From Methanocella_A sp049676595 (GTDB lineage: Archaea > Halobacteriota > Methanocellia > Methanocellales > Methanocellaceae): a DNA stretch of 64,000 nucleotides. The notes under the pieces are model-generated. The model saw only the letters and a program-made list of their open reading frames with translations, was not told the origin of the DNA and did no database searches. The translations under genes and the position numbers were made by a program. This document shows positions 8,331-16,709 of this stretch, one piece after another. Every line of letters starts with the position of its first letter. The stretch's first letter is position 1. The stretch is taken from positions 2,170,001 to 2,234,000 of the forward strand of contig NZ_CP187259.1 in the NCBI RefSeq assembly GCF_049676595.1, given 5' to 3'.

Positions 8331-9439
8331 GTGAAAGCTTCCAGATTGGCCTGTACCTTATTACCTACTTTAATGAATGGCCTCGCCCTCTTCAGCACAA
8401 CACCGATGTTACTGAGCTGGACATAGTTTAGTATCGGACGGCAACGGAGTATCTGGTTTGCCGTCCTCGGCCCGATGCCGGGTACCTTGATCAGGTCATC
8501 GTAGGATGCACTGTTCACATCAACCGGAAACAGGTCTTTGTTGAGCCGGGCCATCACCATCTTCGGATCCTCGTCCGGCAGGAAACCGTTATCGTTGAGA
8601 ACCGGCTCCAGATCTTTACACTTTAGCCCGTAGTCCTTCATCAGGTACGAGGTCTGGTATAGTCGGGCTTCTCTCCAGAGCGGTGACGCCTGCCCGGACG
8701 ACAGAGGCGTATCCGGCACCGGATCGAAGCTCATGAAGAAAGGGCGCCGCAGGCCGTATTCTCCCATGAAGTGTTCGATGGTTGAGATGATCTCGAGGTC
8801 AGGCTCTCCTGACGCACCGACGACGAACTGGGTATCGTTGGAGCCGACGATGCCTTCGCCATACCGGACCTCGGTCCTCCGCCTCTTCACGTTCTCGTAC
8901 GTCCAGGACATCCGGCGGAGAATATCGTTATCGTAGTCAAAGTTAGGGCAGATCTCCTCGTATCTGGAGCGACAGGTAGTCTCGGCGTTAATCCCGAACT
9001 TGTTAGCGTAGAGAGATACTTCCCGGATGATGTCCCGGGGCGTGCCAGGCATCAGGCGGACGTGGATGTACCCCGGAAAGCCGCTGTCTCGCAGCCCTTT
9101 GATCACGTCGAGCTGCTTCTGTGCCGTGTGCTCTGGATCGCCGACTATACCGGAGGACAGGAATAAACCTTCGATAGCATTCCTGCGGTAGAAGTCCCAG
9201 GTGATCTTTGCGATCTCCTCTGCCGATAGAGAAGCCCTCGTAGCATCCCGGCCGCACCGGTTAGGGCAGTAGAGGCACTCTCCGCTGCACCGGTTTGTCA
9301 TCAGCGTCTTATATAGCTGAATACACCGGCCGTCGGGAGTAAAAGTATGACAGGTAGTTGTACTGTTACAGCTATCATACTTCGTGCCCGCCGACAGGAT
9401 TCGCATCCGCTCCTCAAGCGAGAAATACTTCTCTCCCAT
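8327..9439 (-). CDS. Radical SAM protein with C-terminal helix-hairpin-helix DNA-binding domain
   Basis: A 370-aa protein from the ATG at 9439; a longer in-frame extension to 9526 lacks a good ribosome site. It opens KYFSLEERMRILSAGTKYDSC, followed by the radical SAM cluster motif CSGECLYC (CX3CX2C) near residue 66, which binds a 4Fe-4S cluster and SAM. Two extra cysteines (CNSTTTC) lie before it. The C-terminus has VDVNSASYDDLIKVPGIGPRTA, a classical HhH motif that binds DNA backbone. This matches the putative DNA modification/repair radical SAM family (TIGR03916 type). It is coupled to the gene downstream. The reaction is unknown. Confidence 0.85.
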   Translation of the reverse strand: MGEKYFSLEERMRILSAGTKYDSCNSTTTCHTFTPDGRCIQLYKTLMTNRCSGECLYCPNRCGRDATRASLSAEEIAKITWDFYRRNAIEGLFLSSGIVGDPEHTAQKQLDVIKGLRDSGFPGYIHVRLMPGTPRDIIREVSLYANKFGINAETTCRSRYEEICPNFDYDNDILRRMSWTYENVKRRRTEVRYGEGIVGSNDTQFVVGASGEPDLEIISTIEHFMGEYGLRRPFFMSFDPVPDTPLSSGQASPLWREARLYQTSYLMKDYGLKCKDLEPVLNDNGFLPDEDPKMVMARLNKDLFPVDVNSASYDDLIKVPGIGPRTANQILRCRPILNYVQLSNIGVVLKRARPFIKVGNKVQANLEAFT

Positions 9440-9517
9440 GCTAGAAACATGAGGGTTGCGGGAATATAACGAAAAGCTTAGAGCGATCTGAAAGTATAGT
9501 CTTCCTATAAGGTTTCT

Positions 9518-9722
9518 GACAGTCAAGTACCGTTTACACGAAGTATAGTAATTCTTAAAACTTTTAGGACAGTCAGGTACCGTTTACACGAAGTACGCAA
9601 GGTACGCGAAGTACGCGAAGTTATACTATAAGATCATTTTCCAGCATGCCGTTTTTACCGTACTTTGAGTACTTCGCGTACCTCGCGTACTTCGTGTAAA
9701 TGGTACGGGCTCGCGTACAATT
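9518..9722. repeat. Family C palindromic element, copy C1
   Basis: Left flank and arm read GGTACCGTTTACACGAAG, then GTACGCAAG, GTACGCGAA, GTACGCGAA (9-bp words). A core from about 9616 to 9672 follows, then inverted words GTACTTCGC, GTACCTCGC, GTACTTCGT and the mirrored end GTAAATGGTACGGGC. A second partial copy of the left end (AGTACCGTTTACACGAAG) lies at about 9525. It fills the space between the radical SAM gene and the secreted protein at 9775. The core is in the opposite orientation to that of copy C2. Confidence 0.9.
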
Positions 9723-9774
9723 GGTCTCAAGAATGACTTAACAAGAAAAAATTTCCAGATTTAGGGTTTACTTG

Positions 9775-10122
9775 TTATACTTTTACGCCCTGAACATTTA
9801 ATTTAACCAGCGCCAGCGGATCATGCATGCCGAACCCGCCGAAGCCCAGCCCGTTCCCGTAGCCCGGCCCCGAAGGCCCGAACAGCCCGTGCGGTCCGAA
9901 CAGTCCGTATTGATCGTATATCCCCCAAGGTCCGAAGATGCTAAAACCACCCCAGCTTCCAATACCTGGCATGAGACCACAACCTTCAGGTACTGAGAAA
10001 TAGTCAGGAACTGGCCAGCGTGAACCCGGTATCGCCCCGGGCACCTGGGCTGCCACTTGCATACTCAAAGATAAGATCGCCAGTATAGCAAGACTAATTA
10101 AAATGAGTTTATGCTTGATCAT
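9775..10122 (-). CDS. Small secreted Gly/Pro/Phe-rich protein
   Basis: A 115-aa protein not matched to any family I know. Residues 1-25 are a clear signal peptide (KHKLILISLAILAILSLSM, cleavage near VAAQ). The mature part is rich in Gly, Pro and aromatic residues with repeated FGP/GLFG units (FGPWGIYDQYGLFGPHGLFG) ahead of a Gly-rich stretch. Such repeats suggest a structural or cell-surface protein rather than an enzyme. One cysteine remains after cleavage. It stands alone and is read away from the family C repeat. Confidence 0.65.
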   Translation of the reverse strand: MIKHKLILISLAILAILSLSMQVAAQVPGAIPGSRWPVPDYFSVPEGCGLMPGIGSWGGFSIFGPWGIYDQYGLFGPHGLFGPSGPGYGNGLGFGGFGMHDPLALVKLNVQGVKV

Positions 10123-10247
10123 TAAATACCCCCATCGATACTAGTTGTAGAAGTTATGGATAAATATGTAGATAATTTGAATTAGCGAAAAAGTGCTGAT
10201 GAGGCGTATATTTTCCAATTCCGTAGAGTTCAATTAAGTTCTCTGGC

Positions 10248-12644
10248 TTAAAAAAAGCTCTCAAGCGTGCCCTGAACACTCCGGCCTTTCAGCGCATCTT
10301 CAGTATACCCGAAGTAGCCCAGTATCCTCAAGGCGGTAGGTATCAGCTGTTTATCGACGTAGTAGTCAGCGTCGATCTCGTACGTCCGGTCTTTTGCGTA
10401 GAGCTTGTTGTCCTTGAACTGGTGGAACATGTCCACCGGATAAGCGCGCTCGCTCAGAGTACCTGTGCCTTTGACTATCACGTAACTGATCTTGTTGCCG
10501 ATCTCTGCGGCCATGTCCATTTCCATGGCTCTCTCGGCCGCTTTTACGTGGGCCTGGGCGCTCTCGTACCGGGCGACGCTCTTGGTCAGGGTCTTGTGGA
10601 TGACCAGAGCGTCCAGAGGTACCTTGCCGGACTTGACTTTCAGGACTGTATCCTTGACGAACTTCGCAGCCTTGTCAGGATTCTCCTCCTCCAGAATGAT
10701 CCTGATGACTTCCGACTGGAGTTCTTTGGCTATCTCACACCAGTCGCCCCGGCGGACTTCCAGGCCCCGGACGACGATTTCGCCTCGCTCGGTCAGGCCG
10801 GCATAGCGTTTCTTGGACTCGGTGAAGAAGATGATTTTATACACGTTGTCTACATCCATGTCCAGCGGCAGCTCTGCCTTGACCCGCTGGATGAACTGGC
10901 GGACGATGTCCATGAGTAGCTTCTTACCTTTCAGCTCCACGAAGAGCGAATCTGTATCGCCGTAGAGCACCTGCAGTCCCATATCTAACGCGATGTCGTT
11001 GGCTTTCTTGATGAAGTACCGGCCCCACGCGGACGTGGCTTCTGCACATTCCCTGCGGTACCACTTGGCCTGAGCCCAGCCCGTATAACCGTAGAAAGCG
11101 TTGGTCAGGATCTTGATCGACTTCTGTCTGAGATCGAGCATGCGGTATTCATTGCTCTTCCTGTCAAGCTGCGCAAGCCGCTTTTTTAGACTGCTTCTAT
11201 GGGTAACCAGGTTCTTCAGAATCGTAGTAAAGAAGCCTTCCGGCTGCTTCTTGAACCGGTAGCCTACCTCTGGTGCCGGGTCAGAACAGTCCTTATCATC
11301 GGCCCCGCATACTGTATCCGGCGAGATGTTATAGGCGATCATGATCGACGGGTACATGGCTGAAAAGTCCAGCGCCGCCACATTTTTATGCAGGCCTTTG
11401 ACCGGCTCGAAGACGAAGCCGCCTGCATAGGTCTCTACTTCTCCTGCTCTCGACGGGATCAGCTCGCCATGCTCGTAAGCGATGTAGGCCAGGTAGGCTT
11501 CAACCTGCCGGCCCCGGCCCATCTTGGACACGTTGTCCAGAGGCTCGTGGACCATGCGAGTGAACTCGTACTGTAACGGGAGCAGCTCTATTGCCAGGCC
11601 GTATGTGCTAACGACATCGTCCCTGCTGTAAGCGATCAAGTCTTTGCGCCTTTCCTTGTCGAGCCAGTACTCGTAAACCTCGACCGCGGATAAGTTGACT
11701 CGTTCGTCCTTCTTCATCACTCCGAGGTATTCGGCTACGTTATCCAGCGTCTTGATCTTGACACCGTCGACGTCCCTGGCTGCAACCTGGTAGAGATCGA
11801 CGTTCAGCCGGCCTATGAGCTTGACCTTCTTCTGTAGTCCGCCCCTGCCGTGCATGGGCGTGGTACCGTCCCTGGAGACGGGCAGCTTGATCTTGTGATG
11901 CTTGGCCCGCTCGATAATGTATGGCCAGTCGAAAGAGTCCTGGTTGTAGCCCACGATGATGTCCGGGTCGGCTTCGTCGATGAAGCCGACGAAGTCTTTG
12001 ATGATCTGCTTGTCGTCCTGGTCCGAGGCTTCAAGTATCCTGACCTCATCTCCCGTGCTGATCGAGATCAAAACGATAGGGTCTTCTTTAGGATTTGGCA
12101 TACCCCGGGGGTTGAACATCTCGCAGTCGAAGGCCATGATCTTTACCGGCGGCTCTCCTTCTCTGACCAGAGCTTTGGGCTGTTCGCATTGCAGACCTGT
12201 GTCGACGTAGTCTACCTCAACTGGCTCGCCATCCGCCTCTATACCGCCCATTGGTATCAGTCGTTTATCAATGATGTAGCGTACCCCGAACAGAATATCC
12301 GCTTCTCTTACGTCACCGTAGCGTTTGGCAATCTCTCTGAGATAAGGTACGTCCCGCGGGAGGCGGGTAAACAGCCGGTAAGCCTTAACCGGTATCCCGA
12401 AGTTCTTCCGATCAACAATATCAACCCTGACAGGCCTGATGATCTCCCCGCCGACTTCGTCTGAGATGTTTTCGAGGGCGGAGATAGGCACGTCACCATA
12501 AGGTACTACGTAAAAGTATGGCTCGAAAGTCCTGTCGAAGAGTACCGCGCTGCGCCCCTCGTCGTCTATGCACCACATGCGGATGACCGGCCGATCGTTT
12601 TCGACCGTATAGTCTACGTCCAGGAGCCAGCCGTGAAATTTCAT
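10248..12644 (-). CDS. polB: Family B DNA polymerase (archaeal PolB)
   Basis: A 798-aa replicative-type DNA polymerase with proofreading exonuclease. Exonuclease motifs: FDCEMFNP (Exo I, about 172-179), YNQDSFDWPY (Exo II, 233-242) and YSRDD (Exo III, 339-343). Polymerase motifs: LDFSAMYPSIM (A, 425-435), KILTNAFYGYTGW (B, 511-523) and YGDTDS with its catalytic aspartates (C, 561-566), followed by KKRYAGL. The C-terminus includes the thumb and ends near a possible clamp-binding QGTLESFF (Q-x2-[L]-x2-FF, PIP-box-like). No intein interrupts motifs A-C. It is divergent from the universal stress gene. Confidence 0.97.
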   Translation of the reverse strand: MKFHGWLLDVDYTVENDRPVIRMWCIDDEGRSAVLFDRTFEPYFYVVPYGDVPISALENISDEVGGEIIRPVRVDIVDRKNFGIPVKAYRLFTRLPRDVPYLREIAKRYGDVREADILFGVRYIIDKRLIPMGGIEADGEPVEVDYVDTGLQCEQPKALVREGEPPVKIMAFDCEMFNPRGMPNPKEDPIVLISISTGDEVRILEASDQDDKQIIKDFVGFIDEADPDIIVGYNQDSFDWPYIIERAKHHKIKLPVSRDGTTPMHGRGGLQKKVKLIGRLNVDLYQVAARDVDGVKIKTLDNVAEYLGVMKKDERVNLSAVEVYEYWLDKERRKDLIAYSRDDVVSTYGLAIELLPLQYEFTRMVHEPLDNVSKMGRGRQVEAYLAYIAYEHGELIPSRAGEVETYAGGFVFEPVKGLHKNVAALDFSAMYPSIMIAYNISPDTVCGADDKDCSDPAPEVGYRFKKQPEGFFTTILKNLVTHRSSLKKRLAQLDRKSNEYRMLDLRQKSIKILTNAFYGYTGWAQAKWYRRECAEATSAWGRYFIKKANDIALDMGLQVLYGDTDSLFVELKGKKLLMDIVRQFIQRVKAELPLDMDVDNVYKIIFFTESKKRYAGLTERGEIVVRGLEVRRGDWCEIAKELQSEVIRIILEEENPDKAAKFVKDTVLKVKSGKVPLDALVIHKTLTKSVARYESAQAHVKAAERAMEMDMAAEIGNKISYVIVKGTGTLSERAYPVDMFHQFKDNKLYAKDRTYEIDADYYVDKQLIPTALRILGYFGYTEDALKGRSVQGTLESFF

Positions 12645-12766
12645 TAAAAGAGAATTCTACCGAAAACGTTTAAAAGCTTCTGCGGACATTGAAAGTATTC
12701 TTACAATGAATATTTATAAGTCGTAGGACATATTCCCGTAAACCTACTGAAAATAGCGGTGAGGCT

Positions 12767-13564
12767 GTGTACAAGAAAATATTGATCCCCGTATCCCGCA
12801 CGACCAACATGAAGTACATCATGGAGTTCGTCAACCATTTCCTGCAAGAAGACGGTAAGATCACGTTCCTCCACGTCACAGTCTCAAACGCGATCCCCAT
12901 CTCTCCGGGCGAATGGAGGAGGGCCTTGAACGCCATCTCCACGACGCACATGCTCAAGGCCGAAGGGGGGATGGAAGTTTACTATGCTGTCAAGAACTCG
13001 GCCTCGATCGTAAAGGGTATTCTGGACGAAGTCAAGTCGGAAAACTACGACCTGATCCTTTTCGCCAACTCCACTTACCGGCGGCATTTAAACCACCTGT
13101 TCGGCAACAAGATCGATGAAGTGATCTGTAACTCGCCAATCGAGACCGCCGTGATCAGCTACAGGGACGACATGCCCCTGAAATACGAGCGCATTCTGGT
13201 CCCTACCTCAGGCTACAAGCATGCCCTCAGAGCGGCAAAGATGGCGGAGCTCCTGTCGAAGAAGTACGGCAGCGAGATCACCGTCATGTACGTCGGCAGC
13301 CAGAAGGAAAATCCGAAAGAAGTCGTCAACCCGATCGCTATGGACCTTAAAGAGAACGGCATGAAGCACCGCACCATCTTCCGTACAGGACCGGTTGTCG
13401 AAACCATACTGGCCGAAGCGGAAAAAAACTACGACCTGATCGCCATAGGAGCAACGGAGCGGCAGCAGCCCTACAACTTCATCACGGGGTCCACAGCCGA
13501 TCGGCTAATCAAGAAATCGCCATGTCCGGTGCTGATGGTTAAAACGATTGGCTCCAATCAGTGA
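12767..13564 (+). CDS. Universal stress protein, two tandem UspA domains
   Basis: A 265-aa cytoplasmic protein made of two Usp alpha/beta domains: residues about 1-135 (YKKILIPVSRTTNMKYIMEF) and about 140-265 (YERILVPTSGYKHALRAAKM). The second retains the ATP-binding pattern GATERQQPYNFITGSTADRLIKKSPCPVLMVK (G-2X-G-9X-G(S/T) type); the first lacks a clear one. The start is a GTG with GGTGAGG just before it, and a TATA-like TTTATAAG lies near 12715. Universal stress proteins respond to energy and oxidative stress; no specific role is visible. It is divergent from polB. Confidence 0.9.
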   Translation: MYKKILIPVSRTTNMKYIMEFVNHFLQEDGKITFLHVTVSNAIPISPGEWRRALNAISTTHMLKAEGGMEVYYAVKNSASIVKGILDEVKSENYDLILFANSTYRRHLNHLFGNKIDEVICNSPIETAVISYRDDMPLKYERILVPTSGYKHALRAAKMAELLSKKYGSEITVMYVGSQKENPKEVVNPIAMDLKENGMKHRTIFRTGPVVETILAEAEKNYDLIAIGATERQQPYNFITGSTADRLIKKSPCPVLMVKTIGSNQ

Positions 13565-13582
13565 CTGCGTTTTAAGCTATTT

Positions 13583-14524
13583 TTACACGAACAGCAGCAC
13601 CACAATCAGCGATACTATGAACAGCAGCGTCGAGACGACGACCGCGCCTGATGCCAGAGTTTTATCAGCCTTGTACTGCTCTGCTATGACTGCGTTTGTC
13701 ACCCCGACAGGCGTCGCCGCTTCGAGCAGGGACGTCCTGTAGATCGTACCGTTCACGCCCGAGACGATGCCCATGAGGATGACGATGGCTGGCATAACCG
13801 CGAGTTTTAGTATGCTTATCGCTCCCAGCGCTTTCCAGTTTTCCCGGAAGCCGCTGCCCGAGATCATAGCTCCTGTTGCCAGCAATGCCAGTGGCGACGT
13901 ACTGAAGGTTATCCACTCCATGGGCAGCCTGACGAGATCCGGAATGGCGACGAAGGACAGCGCCAGCCCCAGCACAGTTGCCCATATGATGGGCAGCTTC
14001 AACAGGCCGGTCAGCATCTTTTTCAAGCCAGCTCCGGCGTCCTGACTGGCGTGATCGTCCGACTTTTCCCGGGTATAATGCCGGAAGAGATACGCGCCGA
14101 AAGTAAAAACGATAACCGTGTAAAACGTGGAAATGAAGGCGGTCAGCCCGAGGGACTCTATGCCCTGCACGCTGGCGTTCAGGGGAAAGCCAATGTAGCC
14201 GGTGTTCCCGAAAAAGGCGCAGGTGACGACGACCGGAATCGCCAGCCTGTCGAGCTTCAGCATGTAGGCGGCTGCCAGGGCCAGGACAACGATCAGGGCC
14301 ATGGGTAGCAGGTTCAACAGATATATCGAAGGGTCGAACAGCAGCCTCTTATCCGTATCGTGCAGGCTCAGGAAAGTGATAACAGTGATGCCGATGTAGT
14401 AGACGTAGTCATTGACGAGCCTGACCAGCCATTCAGGAAAAATCCCCACGGCCTTCAGCAGCCACCCGATAAGCATCAGCCCGAAGATGGGCACGACTAC
14501 GTCGATAAAGCTCATCGAGATCAA
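13583..14524 (-). CDS. AEC-family (auxin efflux carrier-like) permease
   Basis: A 313-aa integral membrane protein with about ten hydrophobic helices in the two-half arrangement of the AEC/PIN family. It has N-terminal SFIDVVVPIFGLMLIGWLLK, the family LVRLVNDYVYYIGIT region and a conserved FGNTGYIGFPL near residue 105. A hydrophilic loop around 170 separates the halves, and the C-terminal half ends AATPVGVTNAVIAEQY followed by a last helix. Family members move small organic anions such as malate; the substrate here is not known. It is convergent with the Usp gene and shows no operon partner. Confidence 0.9.
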   Translation of the reverse strand: MISMSFIDVVVPIFGLMLIGWLLKAVGIFPEWLVRLVNDYVYYIGITVITFLSLHDTDKRLLFDPSIYLLNLLPMALIVVLALAAAYMLKLDRLAIPVVVTCAFFGNTGYIGFPLNASVQGIESLGLTAFISTFYTVIVFTFGAYLFRHYTREKSDDHASQDAGAGLKKMLTGLLKLPIIWATVLGLALSFVAIPDLVRLPMEWITFSTSPLALLATGAMISGSGFRENWKALGAISILKLAVMPAIVILMGIVSGVNGTIYRTSLLEAATPVGVTNAVIAEQYKADKTLASGAVVVSTLLFIVSLIVVLLFV

Positions 14525-14651
14525 ATGCTCGAAGTTGTTATAAAAAGATTATCGGTAGAAACTTGTGGAGCCTTCGGCTCCCGATCCAGAGTAAAGAGAC
14601 ATTCAACCTTCGAGAGCGCAGGCAAATATTATATAAATATAATATAAGATA

Positions 14652-15191
14652 ATGATCGTGAGCCTTTCTACAAAGGAGAAAATTGGTCCGGTGCTCTTGC
14701 TATTACTTCTGCTCCTGCCCGGAATAGCTGCCTGTGGCTGTTTCGGAGACAGCCCGAACAGTCTCGAGGCTTCGACGCCGGCAGTGCAGCCAACCGGTGG
14801 AGTCAGCCCTACGACAGGCCAGGTACTAGCACCTGCTCCCGGGATGACTGCGACCCCAACACCTGCTCCGGCCATCCCCGGGCCTGTCGTGATCAGGACT
14901 GACACCGGCTACGTTCTTACAGATGCTCCCGGCGCAGAGGATATAGTGCAGGTACAACTTAAGGCAGGTAAAGCAAACTTTCACCTCAGGCTACCGGATT
15001 ATGCTATCGGAGACAGCTACACGCTCACTTTAACCAATGCTGAAGGGCCGTTCTCTTATCGCTCCACACATGAGTTCAGCGGCGTCAGCGGAGCCGGGGA
15101 CATCAGTATCGTTAAGACTATTCCCCGGGATGGCACGTACGAGGTTAGTATAGCTTATGGCTCTGGCTGGAAAATTGAAATTACTCAGTAA
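14652..15191 (+). CDS. Putative lipoprotein with an extracytoplasmic beta domain
   Basis: A 179-aa protein. A hydrophobic signal (GPVLLLLLLLLPG) ends in a lipobox-like IAACGC, so residue C28 or C30 could be lipid-modified. A Thr/Pro/Ala-rich linker (about residues 40-75) follows, then a domain of about 100 residues with beta-strand alternation (FHLRLPDYAIGDSYTLTLTNAEG) and no cysteine. I do not recognise the domain. It is probably anchored at the outer face of the membrane. A TATA-like ATATTATATAAATATAATA lies directly upstream, so the transcript would be nearly leaderless. Confidence 0.7.
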   Translation: MIVSLSTKEKIGPVLLLLLLLLPGIAACGCFGDSPNSLEASTPAVQPTGGVSPTTGQVLAPAPGMTATPTPAPAIPGPVVIRTDTGYVLTDAPGAEDIVQVQLKAGKANFHLRLPDYAIGDSYTLTLTNAEGPFSYRSTHEFSGVSGAGDISIVKTIPRDGTYEVSIAYGSGWKIEITQ

Positions 15192-15239
15192 CTGATTTCC
15201 CATTAAACTTTTATCGTTTCAAAGCCTGTTACTCAACTA

Positions 15240-15962
15240 ATGTCATTTAATGTCATACCGGCGATCGACCTGAAGGGCGGCAAGTGCGTCCAGCTTGTCC
15301 AGGGGGTGCCGGGCACGGAAATGGTTTCCATCGACGATGCGGTGGAAGTGGCGGCCGGCTGGGTAGGCCAGGGAGCTAAGACCCTGCACATCATCGACCT
15401 TGACGGGGCGTTCAGCGGCAGCAGGAAGAACGCTTACATCATGGAAGATATAGTATCCAAGTTCGACGTCGATGTCCAGGTCGGCGGGGGCATCAGGGAC
15501 TACGAGACAGCGAAATACCTGCTGGGCTTAGGTATCGACCGGGTGATCCTCGGCACTGCAGCGATTAAGAACCCGGACTTAGTCAGGCAGCTGGCGGACG
15601 AGTTCGGCAGCGAGTCGGTGATGGTGTCGCTGGACTCCAAACACGGAGAAGTCGTGATCGAGGGCTGGACGGAATCTTCGGGCCAGAGCCCGAACGAGCT
15701 GGGCCAGTTCTTTTCGCAGATCGGGGCCGGCAGCATACTTTACACCAACGTCGACGTCGAAGGCCTTCTGAAGGGCGTCAACGAAGACCCGGTAAGGTCG
15801 CTGGTCAACAGCGTTACCATTCCGGTCATCGCCTCCGGCGGCGTTACTACGATCGACGACCTCGTCAAGATCAAAAACACCGGCGCTGCTGGCGTAGTTG
15901 TGGGGTCGGCACTATACAAAGGTTTATTTACGTTAAGAGAAGCAATAGATAAAGTATCATGA
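15240..15962 (+). CDS. hisA: ProFAR isomerase (HisA)
   Basis: Isomerises ProFAR to PRFAR in histidine biosynthesis. It is a half-barrel-duplicated TIM barrel of 240 aa with the catalytic N-terminal AIDLKGGKCVQLVQG (Asp8-type acid/base), HIIDLDGAFSG, VQVGGGIRD, and the C-terminal mirror IPVIASGGVTTIDDL, VVGSALYKG. The second catalytic acid is in VDVEGLLKGVN. The final bases overlap the hisB start (ATGA), so the two are co-translated. Length and motifs are normal. Confidence 0.97.
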   Translation: MSFNVIPAIDLKGGKCVQLVQGVPGTEMVSIDDAVEVAAGWVGQGAKTLHIIDLDGAFSGSRKNAYIMEDIVSKFDVDVQVGGGIRDYETAKYLLGLGIDRVILGTAAIKNPDLVRQLADEFGSESVMVSLDSKHGEVVIEGWTESSGQSPNELGQFFSQIGAGSILYTNVDVEGLLKGVNEDPVRSLVNSVTIPVIASGGVTTIDDLVKIKNTGAAGVVVGSALYKGLFTLREAIDKVS

Positions 15963-16537
15963 GATCGGCCACCGTGCACCGCCAGACTAAAGAGACGGAC
16001 ATCACTATCGAGATCAACCTCGACGGGAAGGGCATCTCGACTATCGACACGGGCATCGGCTTTTTAGACCACATGCTCGCCTCGTTCGCCAAACACGGGC
16101 TGGTAGACCTGATGGTCAAAGCCAGGGGCGATCTCAAAGTCGACGACCACCACACCGTAGAAGACATAGGCATTTCCCTCGGGGAAGCTTACAAGGATGC
16201 GCTCAAAGACAAAGCAGGCATCGAGCGGTTCGGCCACGCGCTGGTTCCCATGGACGAGGCGCTGGCAGTCGTCGCAGTAGATATCAGCGGCAGAGGCTAC
16301 TCGGTCTTTAAGGCAGATTTCAAACACCCGATGATCGGAGAATACTCGACTGCCATGACCCGGCATTTTATAGACTCCTTCGCCAGGTCGGCCGGCATTA
16401 CCATCAACGTGAAGATCGAGGGCGAAGACGACCACCACATGGTGGAAGCGATGTTTAAGGCACTCGGTATTGCCCTGTCGATGGCAACGGCCAAAAATGA
16501 AAAGCGGGGTATGCCCAGTACAAAGGGCGTCCTTTAG
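15959..16537 (+). CDS. hisB: Imidazoleglycerol-phosphate dehydratase (HisB)
   Basis: Dehydrates IGP to imidazole-acetol phosphate, a middle step of histidine synthesis. The 192-aa monofunctional archaeal form shows both duplicated metal-binding motifs: FLDHMLASFAKHG plus DDHHTVEDIGI in the first half and DDHHMVEAMFKALG in the second. Mn-binding histidines and glutamates are all present. Other signatures are VPMDEALAVVAVDISGRG and the C-terminal STKGVL. It overlaps hisA by 4 bp. No phosphatase domain is fused, as in most archaea. Confidence 0.97.
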   Translation: MRSATVHRQTKETDITIEINLDGKGISTIDTGIGFLDHMLASFAKHGLVDLMVKARGDLKVDDHHTVEDIGISLGEAYKDALKDKAGIERFGHALVPMDEALAVVAVDISGRGYSVFKADFKHPMIGEYSTAMTRHFIDSFARSAGITINVKIEGEDDHHMVEAMFKALGIALSMATAKNEKRGMPSTKGVL

Positions 16538-16709
16538 GCTCTGGCCCTATCGTCACTAATTTTTCGCCACTCCAGAGACATCGTGGACAGCCGCACAGGC
16601 TAAACAAGCCAAGTTTTCGGCCAACGTCAGCCGCGTTGCCATTATCAGTCAACCTGTTCCTGCACCAAGTTTTTATATCGTTAGGCCATACAACCTTACG
16701 AGGTATCTT

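Noticed and set aside
10248..12644. Intein in polB
   Set aside because: Motifs A, B and C are continuous and length is 798 aa, normal for an intein-free archaeal PolB.
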